DNA of 25,131 nucleotides from a virus. The stretch spans positions 1 to 25,131 of the IMG/VR virus record IMGVR_UViG_3300021957_000279. One strand, written 5' to 3'. Below are positions 1-7,028 of the stretch, one piece after another (position 1 is the first letter of the stretch; each line of letters starts with the position of its first letter). Under the pieces are notes generated by a model, which ran no database searches, was not told the DNA's origin, and was given only the letters and a program-made list of their open reading frames with translations. Both the position numbers and the translations under genes were made by a program.

Positions 1-4
1 CAAT

Positions 5-259
5 ATGATTGTATATATTAAAAGTGATAATGAGTTTGAACTCTGGGACTTAATGCGTTTAAACAACGACCACATAGAAACAAATTGGAAAACAATAGAA
101 CTACCAAGCGATGAAAAAGGACAAGACAATATTGAAGTTGATACATTGCAAGTAGAAATTAAAAATGAAGAAGAAGATACAAAATGGGATAAAAGGAAAA
201 AGTATGACAAGATATTCGATACTTTAAAATTAGCAATTAAATTAGGAGTAGTAAAATAA
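5..259 (+). CDS. Small acidic hypothetical protein
   Basis: 84-aa protein of unknown function, rich in Asp, Glu and Lys. It has no recognisable domain, signal peptide or membrane segment. The start lies four bases from the window edge, so the ribosome binding site is barely visible and a start further upstream outside the window cannot be excluded. Its stop overlaps the next start (TAATG), so the two are probably translationally coupled. It opens a string of tiny co-directional genes typical of phage early or host-takeover regions. Confidence 0.6.
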   Translation: MIVYIKSDNEFELWDLMRLNNDHIETNWKTIELPSDEKGQDNIEVDTLQVEIKNEEEDTKWDKRKKYDKIFDTLKLAIKLGVVK

Positions 260-765
260 TGGGCAGATATTATGATGGTGACATAGAAGGTAAATTTTGG
301 TTCGCTGTTCAATCCAGTGATGATGGGGAATTCTTTGGTTCAGAAGAACAAACCAGTAACCAAATAGAATATTATCTAGATAGACAAACTTGGGAAGATG
401 TTGGTGTTAAAGCAATAGCAGAATGTAAAGAAGAACTGAAAATAACACCAAAATTAAATCATTGGGATTTGTGGAATAAATGGAGTACCTTTGTAGATGA
501 ATGGCAAAAAGATCCAAAAAATGCAGAAAACCCATGGCAATATATATGCTATGAAGACTGGTTATTAGAACATAAAAAGATAGGCAAAGGAAAACCTAAA
601 AACAGTGAAGCTGGAACAAAATCACATGACGAATATATAAAGCATGAACAAGCTATGCGTCCAGTATGGGAATGGTTAGCAAGACTGCACATGGGTATGA
701 AAATGAAGAAATTCTTCGATGATAACCCAGATACAGACGAACTATACTATAACGCAGAATGTTAA
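259..765 (+). CDS. Hypothetical phage protein, 168 aa
   Basis: A 168-aa soluble, charged protein with no domain I can assign. The N-terminus (MGRYYDGDIEGKFWF) and several Trp-rich stretches around residues 65-95 look constrained rather than random. I have the impression that this N-terminal pattern recurs in marine phage genomes, but I cannot verify that here. It starts inside the stop of the previous gene (TAATG overlap). No catalytic motif is apparent. Confidence 0.75.
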   Translation: MGRYYDGDIEGKFWFAVQSSDDGEFFGSEEQTSNQIEYYLDRQTWEDVGVKAIAECKEELKITPKLNHWDLWNKWSTFVDEWQKDPKNAENPWQYICYEDWLLEHKKIGKGKPKNSEAGTKSHDEYIKHEQAMRPVWEWLARLHMGMKMKKFFDDNPDTDELYYNAEC

Positions 766-781
766 ATGCTGTTGTTCTTTC

Positions 782-798
782 AGTTGTTTATAACAACT
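782..798 (+). promoter_or_regulatory. 7-bp hairpin with 3-nt loop in early intergenic gap
   Basis: AGTTGTT (782-788), loop TAT, AACAACT (792-798) form a perfect inverted repeat in the only clear gap (766-838) of the early gene string. N4 virion RNA polymerase promoters are known to be hairpins with 5-7 bp stems and 3-nt loops, and this window encodes an N4-like polymerase, so this is a promoter candidate. The stem is AT-rich, unlike the G/C-rich N4 examples, and no second copy with a 3-nt loop was found. A small transcript structure is the alternative. Confidence 0.35.
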
Positions 799-838
799 AT
801 GATAATAATAATTGTATGGCAAATAATAAGGTTTTGAC

Positions 839-1123
839 ATGAATGAAAGACTATTAGAAATGAGAATAGGTGTGGTCATATGGGACATTATAGAAAATGA
901 AATAGATAAAAGATGTCCAGAAGTATTAGATATGAGTCCACAAGAAAGAGAAAATATATATGGAAGTTGTGTTAGAGGTGTTGCAGAAATGATACTTGAA
1001 GACACTGTAGAAAGAACACAAGAAGTTGTTGATGAATTACAAAGAGAATATTCATGGGGTGCATATACACTAGATGAAGATGAGCGTAAATTTTCTTATG
1101 AAGAAGCATCAAGGGGGTATTAA
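839..1123 (+). CDS. Small acidic helical hypothetical protein
   Basis: 94-aa protein of unknown function, predicted from composition to be mostly helical, with an acidic surface and a basic tail. The start follows an AATAAGG ribosome-binding stretch. Its stop overlaps the ATG of the next gene (TAATG). There is no membrane segment or metal-binding motif. It is the first gene after the intergenic hairpin at 782-798, so it could head a transcript. Confidence 0.65.
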   Translation: MNERLLEMRIGVVIWDIIENEIDKRCPEVLDMSPQERENIYGSCVRGVAEMILEDTVERTQEVVDELQREYSWGAYTLDEDERKFSYEEASRGY

Positions 1124-1416
1124 TGGAAATACTGCAAAGAGAATATATATACCCAACAGGAATGAAGACTCATCCAAATGAAGATGTGTACTATGATTAC
1201 GCAAGTGGTAAACCGTTTAAAGAATTATATCCAAGTATGTATAAAGAGGGCTGGGGATTCATTGGTATAAGAGTAGTAGATGAAGAAATATACTTTATCA
1301 ATGATGAAGAAGCAGAAGAATACATTCTTAAAAAATATAGACTAAGAAGTATGCAAAGTAGTTATGACAAAGGTTATCACTATTACTCTGAATGGGAAAG
1401 AGAAGCATGGCAATAG
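1123..1416 (+). CDS. Small Tyr/Glu-rich hypothetical protein
   Basis: 97-aa protein rich in aromatic (Tyr, Trp) and acidic residues, with no family I recognise. It is coupled to the preceding gene by a one-base stop/start overlap and overlaps the following zinc-ribbon gene by 10 bases in another frame. The dense packing and matching codon style support it as a real member of the early operon. Confidence 0.65.
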   Translation: MEILQREYIYPTGMKTHPNEDVYYDYASGKPFKELYPSMYKEGWGFIGIRVVDEEIYFINDEEAEEYILKKYRLRSMQSSYDKGYHYYSEWEREAWQ

Positions 1417-1565
1417 ATACACAATGTGATGATTGCAAAGAAGAACTTTACTGGGATATAGAAGTTGATTCAGAACATGAAAATTGGTACTGTCCAAAAT
1501 GTGATAATAATTATTTAGTACCAATAGAAATTAATCGCTTCTTTCAATACAAGGAAAAACAATGA
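1407..1565 (+). CDS. Tiny zinc-ribbon protein
   Basis: A 52-aa protein with two CxxC pairs: C7-D-D-C10 and C29-P-K-C32. The 18-residue spacing between pairs is that of a zinc ribbon. Such minimal zinc ribbons in phage early regions often bind nucleic acid or host transcription proteins, but no function can be assigned. The frame fills what would otherwise be a 145-bp gap and overlaps its neighbours at both ends (10 bases with the upstream gene; ATGA with the next), which supports it as coding despite its size. Confidence 0.65.
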   Translation: MAIDTQCDDCKEELYWDIEVDSEHENWYCPKCDNNYLVPIEINRFFQYKEKQ

Positions 1566-1810
1566 GCTCAGAAGATACTGAATGGGAACTACTGGAAAAA
1601 AGAATAAATGACGCAAAAATAGACGCTGTTGCTCCAACATTAAGGCGAGCAACGATCAAAATAGATGATGAACTAAACAATATGATTAAAGAAGTGCTTA
1701 ATCATCACAGAGAATCATTAGTTATAAATACTAATATCATTGAAGGGTTATTAAAAACAACTGAAAGAATAGAAATAACATTAATAACAACAGATGGTGA
1801 TGAAGAATGA
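1562..1810 (+). CDS. Small hypothetical protein with coiled-coil character
   Basis: 82-aa protein, helical by composition. A possible short coiled coil covers about residues 30-70, where Leu/Ile spacing alternates with charged residues. Start and stop both overlap neighbours by ATGA, indicating translational coupling. No known family was recognised. Confidence 0.65.
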   Translation: MSSEDTEWELLEKRINDAKIDAVAPTLRRATIKIDDELNNMIKEVLNHHRESLVINTNIIEGLLKTTERIEITLITTDGDEE

Positions 1811-2094
1811 TAATTTATCAGAAAACAAATAACTGGTGTAAAGACAAAGATGTAACAGAAGACGAAAAGTTTTTATATTTTTCGTCTTACTATGCAACAA
1901 AAGAAGAGGCTTTGGCTATCCCCACTAAAGGTACGCACATATATAAAATAACAATAGACACTCTTGGCAGAGAAGAGGTTGCGTCTTTATTAAACATGGG
2001 GCATGTCAGCTTTGAACATTCTAAACTAGCTGGTGGTTATCATGAAATACATGACATTAGCAAAATATCAAAACACAGGGAGTTAATACAATGA
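1807..2094 (+). CDS. Small hypothetical protein, 95 aa
   Basis: 95-aa mixed alpha/beta protein of unknown function. The middle (around residues 27-55, YYATKEEALAIPTKGTHIY) has an alternating pattern suggesting a strand-turn-strand fold. It overlaps both neighbours by ATGA junctions. No catalytic, zinc or membrane motif is visible. Confidence 0.65.
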   Translation: MIIYQKTNNWCKDKDVTEDEKFLYFSSYYATKEEALAIPTKGTHIYKITIDTLGREEVASLLNMGHVSFEHSKLAGGYHEIHDISKISKHRELIQ

Positions 2095-2321
2095 AAAACT
2101 GGTCAGAAGATGCAACTAAATTATTTAAAGGAAAAGTAGTAGCCAAAATAGGTTACTTAAACAATATGGAACAAGAAGCTATGGGTTGGGAAGCAACACC
2201 ATTCATAGAATTTACTGATGGTCATTCAATAGTTGCAAGTAGTGACGATGAAGGAAATAGTGGAGGAGCTTTCTATACATCTATGGAAAATATGATGATA
2301 ATTCCTCAAGGTGGTCAATAA
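2091..2321 (+). CDS. Small protein with TDG...DDEGN-GGA motif
   Basis: 76-aa protein. The segment FTDGHSIVASSDDEGNSGGA (around residues 43-62) has the look of a small conserved family of phage and bacterial proteins with beta strands and a DDEGN turn. I recall similar proteins in aquatic phages, but function is unknown and I cannot confirm homology here. It is coupled to both neighbours by overlaps (ATGA upstream, TAATG downstream). Confidence 0.7.
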   Translation: MKNWSEDATKLFKGKVVAKIGYLNNMEQEAMGWEATPFIEFTDGHSIVASSDDEGNSGGAFYTSMENMMIIPQGGQ

Positions 2322-2506
2322 TGTATGACCATATATTGACAAGTGACAACCGTGATAAAGCACTAGAAATGGTAGAAGAAGGTCGAGTAACAGCAGACCA
2401 TCTTCTGCTATGCTGTCTTAAATATATGTCTAACGATGATGTACATGATATGTTAGATTGTAATGAATTAACTGAGAGGTTCGATAATGATGGCGAAGAA
2501 GAATGA
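2321..2506 (+). CDS. Small hypothetical protein (LLLCCLKYMS motif)
   Basis: 61-aa acidic helical protein. The core (LLLCCLKYMSNDDVHDMLD, about residues 28-46) looks like a compact helix-turn-helix-like bundle, and similar cores seem to recur in small marine phage proteins. That recollection is unverified and there is no evidence of DNA binding. It is coupled to the upstream gene by a one-base overlap and overlaps the next gene by 20 bases. Confidence 0.65.
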   Translation: MYDHILTSDNRDKALEMVEEGRVTADHLLLCCLKYMSNDDVHDMLDCNELTERFDNDGEEE

Positions 2507-2669
2507 ATGGAAAGGAATGCTAACAGGTAGAGAAATTAAAAAATATACAGTCTGGGTAGATGGTAAAAAAATGACACCAAAATTAGTAACATATACTGAA
2601 GCAAAAGATACACTGGCAAGTTACGAATTAGATGGATATAAAGATGTAGTAATTACAGGAGCAAGATAA
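2487..2669 (+). CDS. Small basic hypothetical protein
   Basis: 60-aa basic protein, in contrast to its acidic neighbours, rich in Lys with alternating hydrophobic residues suggesting a small beta sheet. Two adjacent ATG codons (2487 and 2490) follow a GAGAGG ribosome binding site, so either could be used. It overlaps the previous gene by 20 bases and the next by one. A nucleic-acid-binding role is possible from charge alone. Confidence 0.6.
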   Translation: MMAKKNEWKGMLTGREIKKYTVWVDGKKMTPKLVTYTEAKDTLASYELDGYKDVVITGAR

Positions 2670-2941
2670 TGGCAGAAGAAACACCAACATTAAAACACTA
2701 TCATGTAGAAATAAGCAAAGTATGTCATGTAACATTTGAAGATGTATTTGCATATAGCAAAGAAGGTGCAGAAGAAGCAGCAGAATCAAGCGCATATGGT
2801 GGAGCAGGTCAAGACTGTTTTGATGATTATCATTTTGAAATGGAAGCACATATGCAAACAAGCGATCCAAAAGAAGTTAGAAAAGAATGGGAAGGGTTCT
2901 TTGGTGATGTAGATTCAGAAGAAATGTTTGAGAGAGGATAA
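2669..2941 (+). CDS. Small acidic hypothetical protein
   Basis: 90-aa, very acidic protein of unknown function. The first half reads as beta strands followed by an Ala/Glu-rich helix (around residues 30-45), a layout seen in many small phage proteins that mimic nucleic acid or bind host factors; here that is only a compositional impression. The start overlaps the previous stop. Confidence 0.65.
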   Translation: MAEETPTLKHYHVEISKVCHVTFEDVFAYSKEGAEEAAESSAYGGAGQDCFDDYHFEMEAHMQTSDPKEVRKEWEGFFGDVDSEEMFERG

Positions 2942-2942
2942 T

Positions 2943-3419
2943 ATGACAAAAAAATTATTATTAGATGAATATCAAAGAAAATATTATGATGTAGAAATAC
3001 AATATCAATGTGTTGTAACAGTAGATAAAAGAATCTATGTAGATGAAATGGCACAATTTGTAGACACATACTATGATTGTGACTACTTAGAAAAAAAAGG
3101 AATAATATGTGAAGAAATAGGTGAAGATGATTTCCATAATAATAATCAATTATTTGCAGAAATGGTTGCACCAGATAGAGTAGAAGATGAAGAACTGCAT
3201 CATGGACTAGAAATAACAGATACATTTGTAGCTGGCTCAACAGAAGGAAGTGAACGTAAAGGTAAAGAAATATGGCAATGTGTAATATGTAAAGAACACT
3301 TCACAGGGTTCGGTAATAATCCAGACCCTGTAAAACCAGATGGTGATTGTTGTGATGCATGTAACACTAATCATGTAATACCAGCAAGAATGTCAGAGTT
3401 GTTCGTAAATTATTCATAA
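2943..3419 (+). CDS. Acidic protein with C-terminal zinc ribbon
   Basis: 158-aa protein. The N-terminal 100 residues are acidic and Tyr-rich with no recognised fold. The C-terminal part holds CVIC (about residues 113-116) and CCDAC (about 136-140), a likely zinc-binding pair. I chose ATG 2943 because GAGAGGA lies a few bases upstream; an in-frame TTG at 2928 is possible but has no obvious ribosome binding site. It overlaps the next tiny gene by one base (TAATG). Confidence 0.7.
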   Translation: MTKKLLLDEYQRKYYDVEIQYQCVVTVDKRIYVDEMAQFVDTYYDCDYLEKKGIICEEIGEDDFHNNNQLFAEMVAPDRVEDEELHHGLEITDTFVAGSTEGSERKGKEIWQCVICKEHFTGFGNNPDPVKPDGDCCDACNTNHVIPARMSELFVNYS

Positions 3420-3520
3420 TGCTATTACTAAGCTTTATAGTATTTTGTGCTTGGCTAGTATTATTTAGTTACGAAATGCATAAAGACAAAAAGAATAAAA
3501 AAGAATGGAAAGGCAAATAA
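3419..3520 (+). CDS. 33-aa single-span membrane peptide
   Basis: A 33-aa peptide starting inside the previous stop (TAATG). Residues 2-18 (LLLSFIVFCAWLVLFSY) are hydrophobic enough to span a membrane and are followed by a strongly basic tail rich in Lys, as expected for an inner-membrane peptide with its tail in the cytoplasm. It ends just before the terminator at 3526. Its small size makes the call less certain, but junction, composition and position all fit. Confidence 0.55.
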   Translation: MLLLSFIVFCAWLVLFSYEMHKDKKNKKEWKGK

Positions 3521-3525
3521 GAAAT

Positions 3526-3561
3526 AAAACACAAATGGATCGTAAATCATTTGTGTTTTTT
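3526..3561 (+). terminator. Rho-independent terminator after early genes
   Basis: AAAACACAAATG (3526-3537) and CATTTGTGTTTT (3548-3559) form a perfect 12-bp stem with a 10-nt loop, followed by further T residues to 3561. It ends the early gene string immediately before the RNA polymerase gene, separating the two transcription units. The A-tract at the other end could also give weak termination from the opposite strand. Confidence 0.8.
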
Positions 3562-3576
3562 GTAAACCATCTTTAC

Positions 3577-3609
3577 TAATAAGGGTATTTACTTTTTTAA
3601 TAAGGGTAT
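3577..3609 (+). repeat. Two 12-bp direct repeats 21 bp apart, upstream of RNAP gene
   Basis: TAATAAGGGTAT occurs at 3577-3588 and again at 3598-3609. The 21-bp spacing is two helical turns, so a protein bound at both copies would sit on one face of the DNA. The repeats lie between the early terminator and the RNA polymerase start, so they may be operator sites or promoter elements for that gene. Function is inferred from position only. Confidence 0.5.
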
Positions 3610-3643
3610 GATGTAGTGGTAAAAATTAACTTTACGGAGGTGT

Positions 3644-6088
3644 ATGGAAACAAATTTAATAAATAATATAGCAGATATATTAGAAAACAGAGTCACCAGT
3701 AGAGCAAATAATGCCTCTGGAGCTGCACAAATCTTTAGGGATACACAATGTGTCTACAATGATTATCGTACAGTAAAAATGCTGAACATAATATTCTCAT
3801 ATTTAATACAAAAGTTTAAACAAGAAGAAGGAATTATAAAATTAACAAACACATCTAAACATATTGGTGATATTGTGCTAAATATCTTAGACGCACGAGA
3901 ATCCAATTCTAGCGACTCTAAGTCAATCATGGTAGGTGACTTCATATTAGAACAATTAATTGAAGGAGGATACCTTATCTTAACCCGTGAGCCATTCTTT
4001 AGAGTAGAAGATGTATACTTTCAAAATAAAAAGAAAAAGTTCAATTACAATCCCTATATACTGGAAATGGGCACACAATTTCCAAAAATATCTATAAGTC
4101 CTGCTGAAAGAATCGGCATGTCATTACATAAATACACACCATGGCATAAAGATGAACGCATAAACCAAGGTCAAAAAGAAAAACTAATAAAATCTAATAT
4201 TGAACTAACAAAAGAATGTAACAAAAAACCTTTTATAAAATCAATAAATGCACTTGAAAATGTTAAATGGCAAATAAATCCAGATATAGCTAAGGTTAGC
4301 TTAGAACTAAAACCTCAACTAATATCAACTAACATAGAATTAGAAGACATAGACGGCAACTCAATAGATTTTAATGCTGTCGATATTAGAAGACAGGATA
4401 TTAATAAACATTTAAAAGATATAAAACTATATAGAAATAAAGATATATTTGAGCCTCATTTAGGCAACTCAAGTGCTGTACCTAAACTAGAAAAAGAACT
4501 AGAAACATTAAAAAACAGACACCTCAAGCTTAAAAACATACAGAAAAAACAAGAAACACAAGAAAAAATAGAAAAAATAACACAGACTTACAATATTGAG
4601 AACAGAAGATGGACAGATAAGCAATATTGTCTAAGAATTCAATCACAATCTGCAAGAAACAAGGCAATAATAGAAACAATTAGTGGAAATGAAACCGAAC
4701 CGGGCTGGTTAGGATATAAATTTTATCAATCAATGTATTTAGATTACAGAGGTAGAATATATAACCGTGATCCATACTTTAGTTATCAGTCTAATGACTT
4801 GGCAAGAGCACATTTCTTATTTGCTGAAGAAAAGCCTGTAACACAAGAGGGAGCAGAGTATACATTTATACATGCAGCAACATCATTTAATCAAACTTAT
4901 AAAATAAAAGAACTGCCTCTTCAAAAATGGCTTACATTTGACTATACAAAACCATTAGAGGCTGATGGACTAGTAGATATATCTGTAGATAAAATGGGTG
5001 TCATGGACAAACATAATTGGACTATAGAACATATTGAACGCATGTTAGATGTTGCAGAAAATCCTATTGGAACTCAAAATTATTGGATGTCTGCAGAAAA
5101 ACCTTGGGTATTTTTATCTTTATGTTTTGAAATTGGTGGAATTATTGGCAGTGCCCTCAGTGGTGAACCTTATTATTCTTCAATGCCAATCTCAATTGAC
5201 GGAGTTAACAACGGAACGCAACATTTAGCAGCAATGTCTTTAGATGAAAAAGCTGGTAAGCTTGTGGGTTTAATGCCAATGGATATACCAAAAGATTTTT
5301 ATCTTGTTATGGGTAAAGAAATATTAGAAATAAATAAACAATCAGAGATTGGAAAGAAGCTAAAAGAAATACCAATGAAACTAATACGCAAAGGCATAAG
5401 CAAAAGAGGCTCAATGACAAGAGCTTATGACGCAGGTGCTAGAAAGATTGGTGAAATAATATATCAGGATTCATACGATGCTGGTATTACATCTAAATAT
5501 AACATCACAAGATCAGACTCTAAAATGCTAGGCAAAGACTTAGTAAAAGCATACGACTCTGTATGTCATGGACCAGTAGAAATCAAAAGATATCTACAAG
5601 CATTAGTCAAATATAAAATAGAGTCAATGAACATGAAAGACATATCATGGACTACGCCAAGTGGCTTCCCAGTACTCACTCAGAAATGGGTAGCACGCAA
5701 AAAAGTATACCAAGGTTCGCTGCAAGGAAAAAAGATTAGTCATGTTTACTTAGAGGTAACTGACAAACCAGCATTAGCTGAACACCTGTCAGCTATTGGG
5801 GCAAACTGGGTACACTCATACGATGCAAGCCATATGTCGTTAGTTATTAATAAGCTAGGGCTTGCGAGTTTCGGGGCTATACACGATAGCTTTAGTGTGC
5901 ATGCCTCTGATGTTGAAGAGCTTATATACACAACAAAAAGCGAGTTCATTAAAATGTATGCAACAGATGTGTTTGCCAACATGCGAAAAGAAATCATATG
6001 GAACGATGAATTATTCAACGAGAACACACCAGAATTAGGTAAATTAATATTGGAAGATATATATAACTCAGACTTCTTCTTCTGCTGA
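3644..6088 (+). CDS. T7-type single-subunit DNA-directed RNA polymerase
   Basis: 814 aa (T7 RNAP has 883). It transcribes phage genes from phage promoters without host subunits. Visible motifs: LDYRGRIY (residues 366-373, the DxxGR element); motif A with catalytic Asp519 in SIDGVNNGTQH; motif B with Lys587 and Tyr595 in SKRGSMTRAY; motif C with catalytic Asp748 in IHDSF, preceded by VHSYDASH (723-730). The C-terminus ends in an aromatic FFF run, like the FAFA foot of T7 RNAP. The specificity-loop region lies about residues 670-710. At the motif B position where T7 has Gly640 there is Asp596. The start has a strong GGAGGT site. The gene stands alone between the terminator/repeats upstream and an 100-bp gap downstream. 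In N4 the comparable cytoplasmic enzyme is split in two genes; here it is one. Confidence 0.97.
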   Translation: METNLINNIADILENRVTSRANNASGAAQIFRDTQCVYNDYRTVKMLNIIFSYLIQKFKQEEGIIKLTNTSKHIGDIVLNILDARESNSSDSKSIMVGDFILEQLIEGGYLILTREPFFRVEDVYFQNKKKKFNYNPYILEMGTQFPKISISPAERIGMSLHKYTPWHKDERINQGQKEKLIKSNIELTKECNKKPFIKSINALENVKWQINPDIAKVSLELKPQLISTNIELEDIDGNSIDFNAVDIRRQDINKHLKDIKLYRNKDIFEPHLGNSSAVPKLEKELETLKNRHLKLKNIQKKQETQEKIEKITQTYNIENRRWTDKQYCLRIQSQSARNKAIIETISGNETEPGWLGYKFYQSMYLDYRGRIYNRDPYFSYQSNDLARAHFLFAEEKPVTQEGAEYTFIHAATSFNQTYKIKELPLQKWLTFDYTKPLEADGLVDISVDKMGVMDKHNWTIEHIERMLDVAENPIGTQNYWMSAEKPWVFLSLCFEIGGIIGSALSGEPYYSSMPISIDGVNNGTQHLAAMSLDEKAGKLVGLMPMDIPKDFYLVMGKEILEINKQSEIGKKLKEIPMKLIRKGISKRGSMTRAYDAGARKIGEIIYQDSYDAGITSKYNITRSDSKMLGKDLVKAYDSVCHGPVEIKRYLQALVKYKIESMNMKDISWTTPSGFPVLTQKWVARKKVYQGSLQGKKISHVYLEVTDKPALAEHLSAIGANWVHSYDASHMSLVINKLGLASFGAIHDSFSVHASDVEELIYTTKSEFIKMYATDVFANMRKEIIWNDELFNENTPELGKLILEDIYNSDFFFC

Positions 6089-6189
6089 TGTACTCTAGGT
6101 GGGGTAAAAGTAAAAAATAATGTATTAAAATACTTATTAATACTATATAAATCAAAGACTTATATCAATAAATAAAAATGCGAGGTAAC

Positions 6190-6630
6190 ATGGAAACAAG
6201 TTTTGCAAAAGACCTTGAACGAGGTCAAAGAATAGAAAAAGAAATATTAGTATGGGTTAAAAAGAAATACGATGACGCTTACTTAGTTGAAGGATACTGT
6301 AAAGAATGGGATATACATATACCCTGCGATGACAAAGGAGTTGAAGTTAAATACGATCCAATGTCACAACAAACAGGAAACCTTGTGGTTGAGATAGAAT
6401 ACAACGACAAACCGTCCGCCCTCTCAACTACTAAAGCTTATCGATGGGTATTTCATACAGGAAAAGAAGTAATAGTAACAACACCAGGAATTCTATTTGA
6501 GGTCATAGCAAAGAACAACTTGCACCCTGCTAGATTTAAAGGACCCGGTGATCCGTACTACAAACGAGCGTATCTAATCAAGAAACATTTAATAATAGAT
6601 ACTGCATTACACGTGAGGAAAATACAATGA
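6190..6630 (+). CDS. Putative PD-(D/E)XK-type nuclease
   Basis: 146 aa from ATG 6190, chosen because CGAGGT lies 4-5 bases upstream; an in-frame ATG at 6178 lacks such a site. The pattern W-D-I-H-I-P (Asp41) followed by V-E-V-K (Glu52, Lys54) on predicted strands, after an N-terminal helix, fits the PD-(D/E)XK nuclease core, which cleaves DNA using Mg2+. The later TTKAYRWVF segment fits the following helix. It overlaps the next gene by ATGA and sits at the head of the DNA metabolism cluster. The family is inferred from the motif alone; substrate unknown. Confidence 0.55.
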   Translation: METSFAKDLERGQRIEKEILVWVKKKYDDAYLVEGYCKEWDIHIPCDDKGVEVKYDPMSQQTGNLVVEIEYNDKPSALSTTKAYRWVFHTGKEVIVTTPGILFEVIAKNNLHPARFKGPGDPYYKRAYLIKKHLIIDTALHVRKIQ

Positions 6631-6995
6631 CACTACAAGAAAAAGCTATTGCTGCAAGCAATAAAAGAAGTGAGTTAGCTGCTGACTGTAATACAAAATG
6701 GATGCCATTAACATCAGATGATGATGAAGAATTGCTTCCTTATGAACCAAACAAAAATGAAATTAAAGTAAAATGGAATGAAAACAGACCATCAGATGAA
6801 CCAGATAAAATTAACCCAGCACACTATCAACAAGGTAAAATAGAGGTTATAGATTTTATACTAGACCAGAAGATGGATTATCTAACAGCAACTATAATAA
6901 AATATACATCTCGCTGGAGATTTAAAGACGGGGTGTGTGATTTAAAGAAAGCTAGATGGTTCCTAGATAAACTCATAGAACAAGAAGAAAAATAA
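6627..6995 (+). CDS. DUF3310 protein (T7 gp1.7-like)
   Basis: 122 aa. The C-terminal half carries the DUF3310 signature: PAHYQQGKIEVIDFI (residues 68-82), a YLTATIIKYTSR stretch and DLKKARWFLDKLIE. In T7 the related gp1.7 is a nucleoside monophosphate kinase acting on dTMP and dGMP; whether this shorter protein has that activity is not shown. The N-terminal 60 residues are variable and acidic. It overlaps the upstream gene by ATGA and is followed by the palindrome and structured element before the SSB gene. Confidence 0.8.
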   Translation: MTLQEKAIAASNKRSELAADCNTKWMPLTSDDDEELLPYEPNKNEIKVKWNENRPSDEPDKINPAHYQQGKIEVIDFILDQKMDYLTATIIKYTSRWRFKDGVCDLKKARWFLDKLIEQEEK

Positions 6996-7025
6996 TTTGT
7001 TCCACCCCCTATAGGGAAACAAATT
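6994..7025 (+). promoter_or_regulatory. Palindromic CCCTATAGGG element, candidate phage RNAP promoter
   Basis: CCCTATAGGG (7007-7016) is a perfect 10-bp palindrome. Around it AATTTGTT (6994-7001) and AACAAATT (7018-7025) form a second, slightly offset inverted repeat. TATAGGGAAA resembles the -4 to +6 part of T7-family promoters, which would start transcription at GGG 7014, directly ahead of the hairpin element. The upstream -17 to -5 part does not match T7, as expected for a divergent polymerase. I saw no second copy in the window. A regulator binding site is the alternative. Confidence 0.45.
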
Positions 7026-7028
7026 TAA

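Noticed and set aside
823-830. TAATAAGG near 823 and 7216 as further copies of the 3577/3598 repeat
   Set aside because: Match covers only eight bases and both lie at normal ribosome-binding distance before a start codon.
742-1005. Minus-strand frame opposite the 839-1123 gene
   Set aside because: Lies wholly against well-packed + strand genes and has low-complexity Ser/Leu/Ile composition, typical of a shadow of purine-rich coding sequence.
2628-3240. Two long minus-strand frames opposite the small early genes
   Set aside because: Leu/His/Phe-rich shadow translations of acidic, purine-rich + strand genes; no ribosome binding site and the + strand frames show tight coupling.
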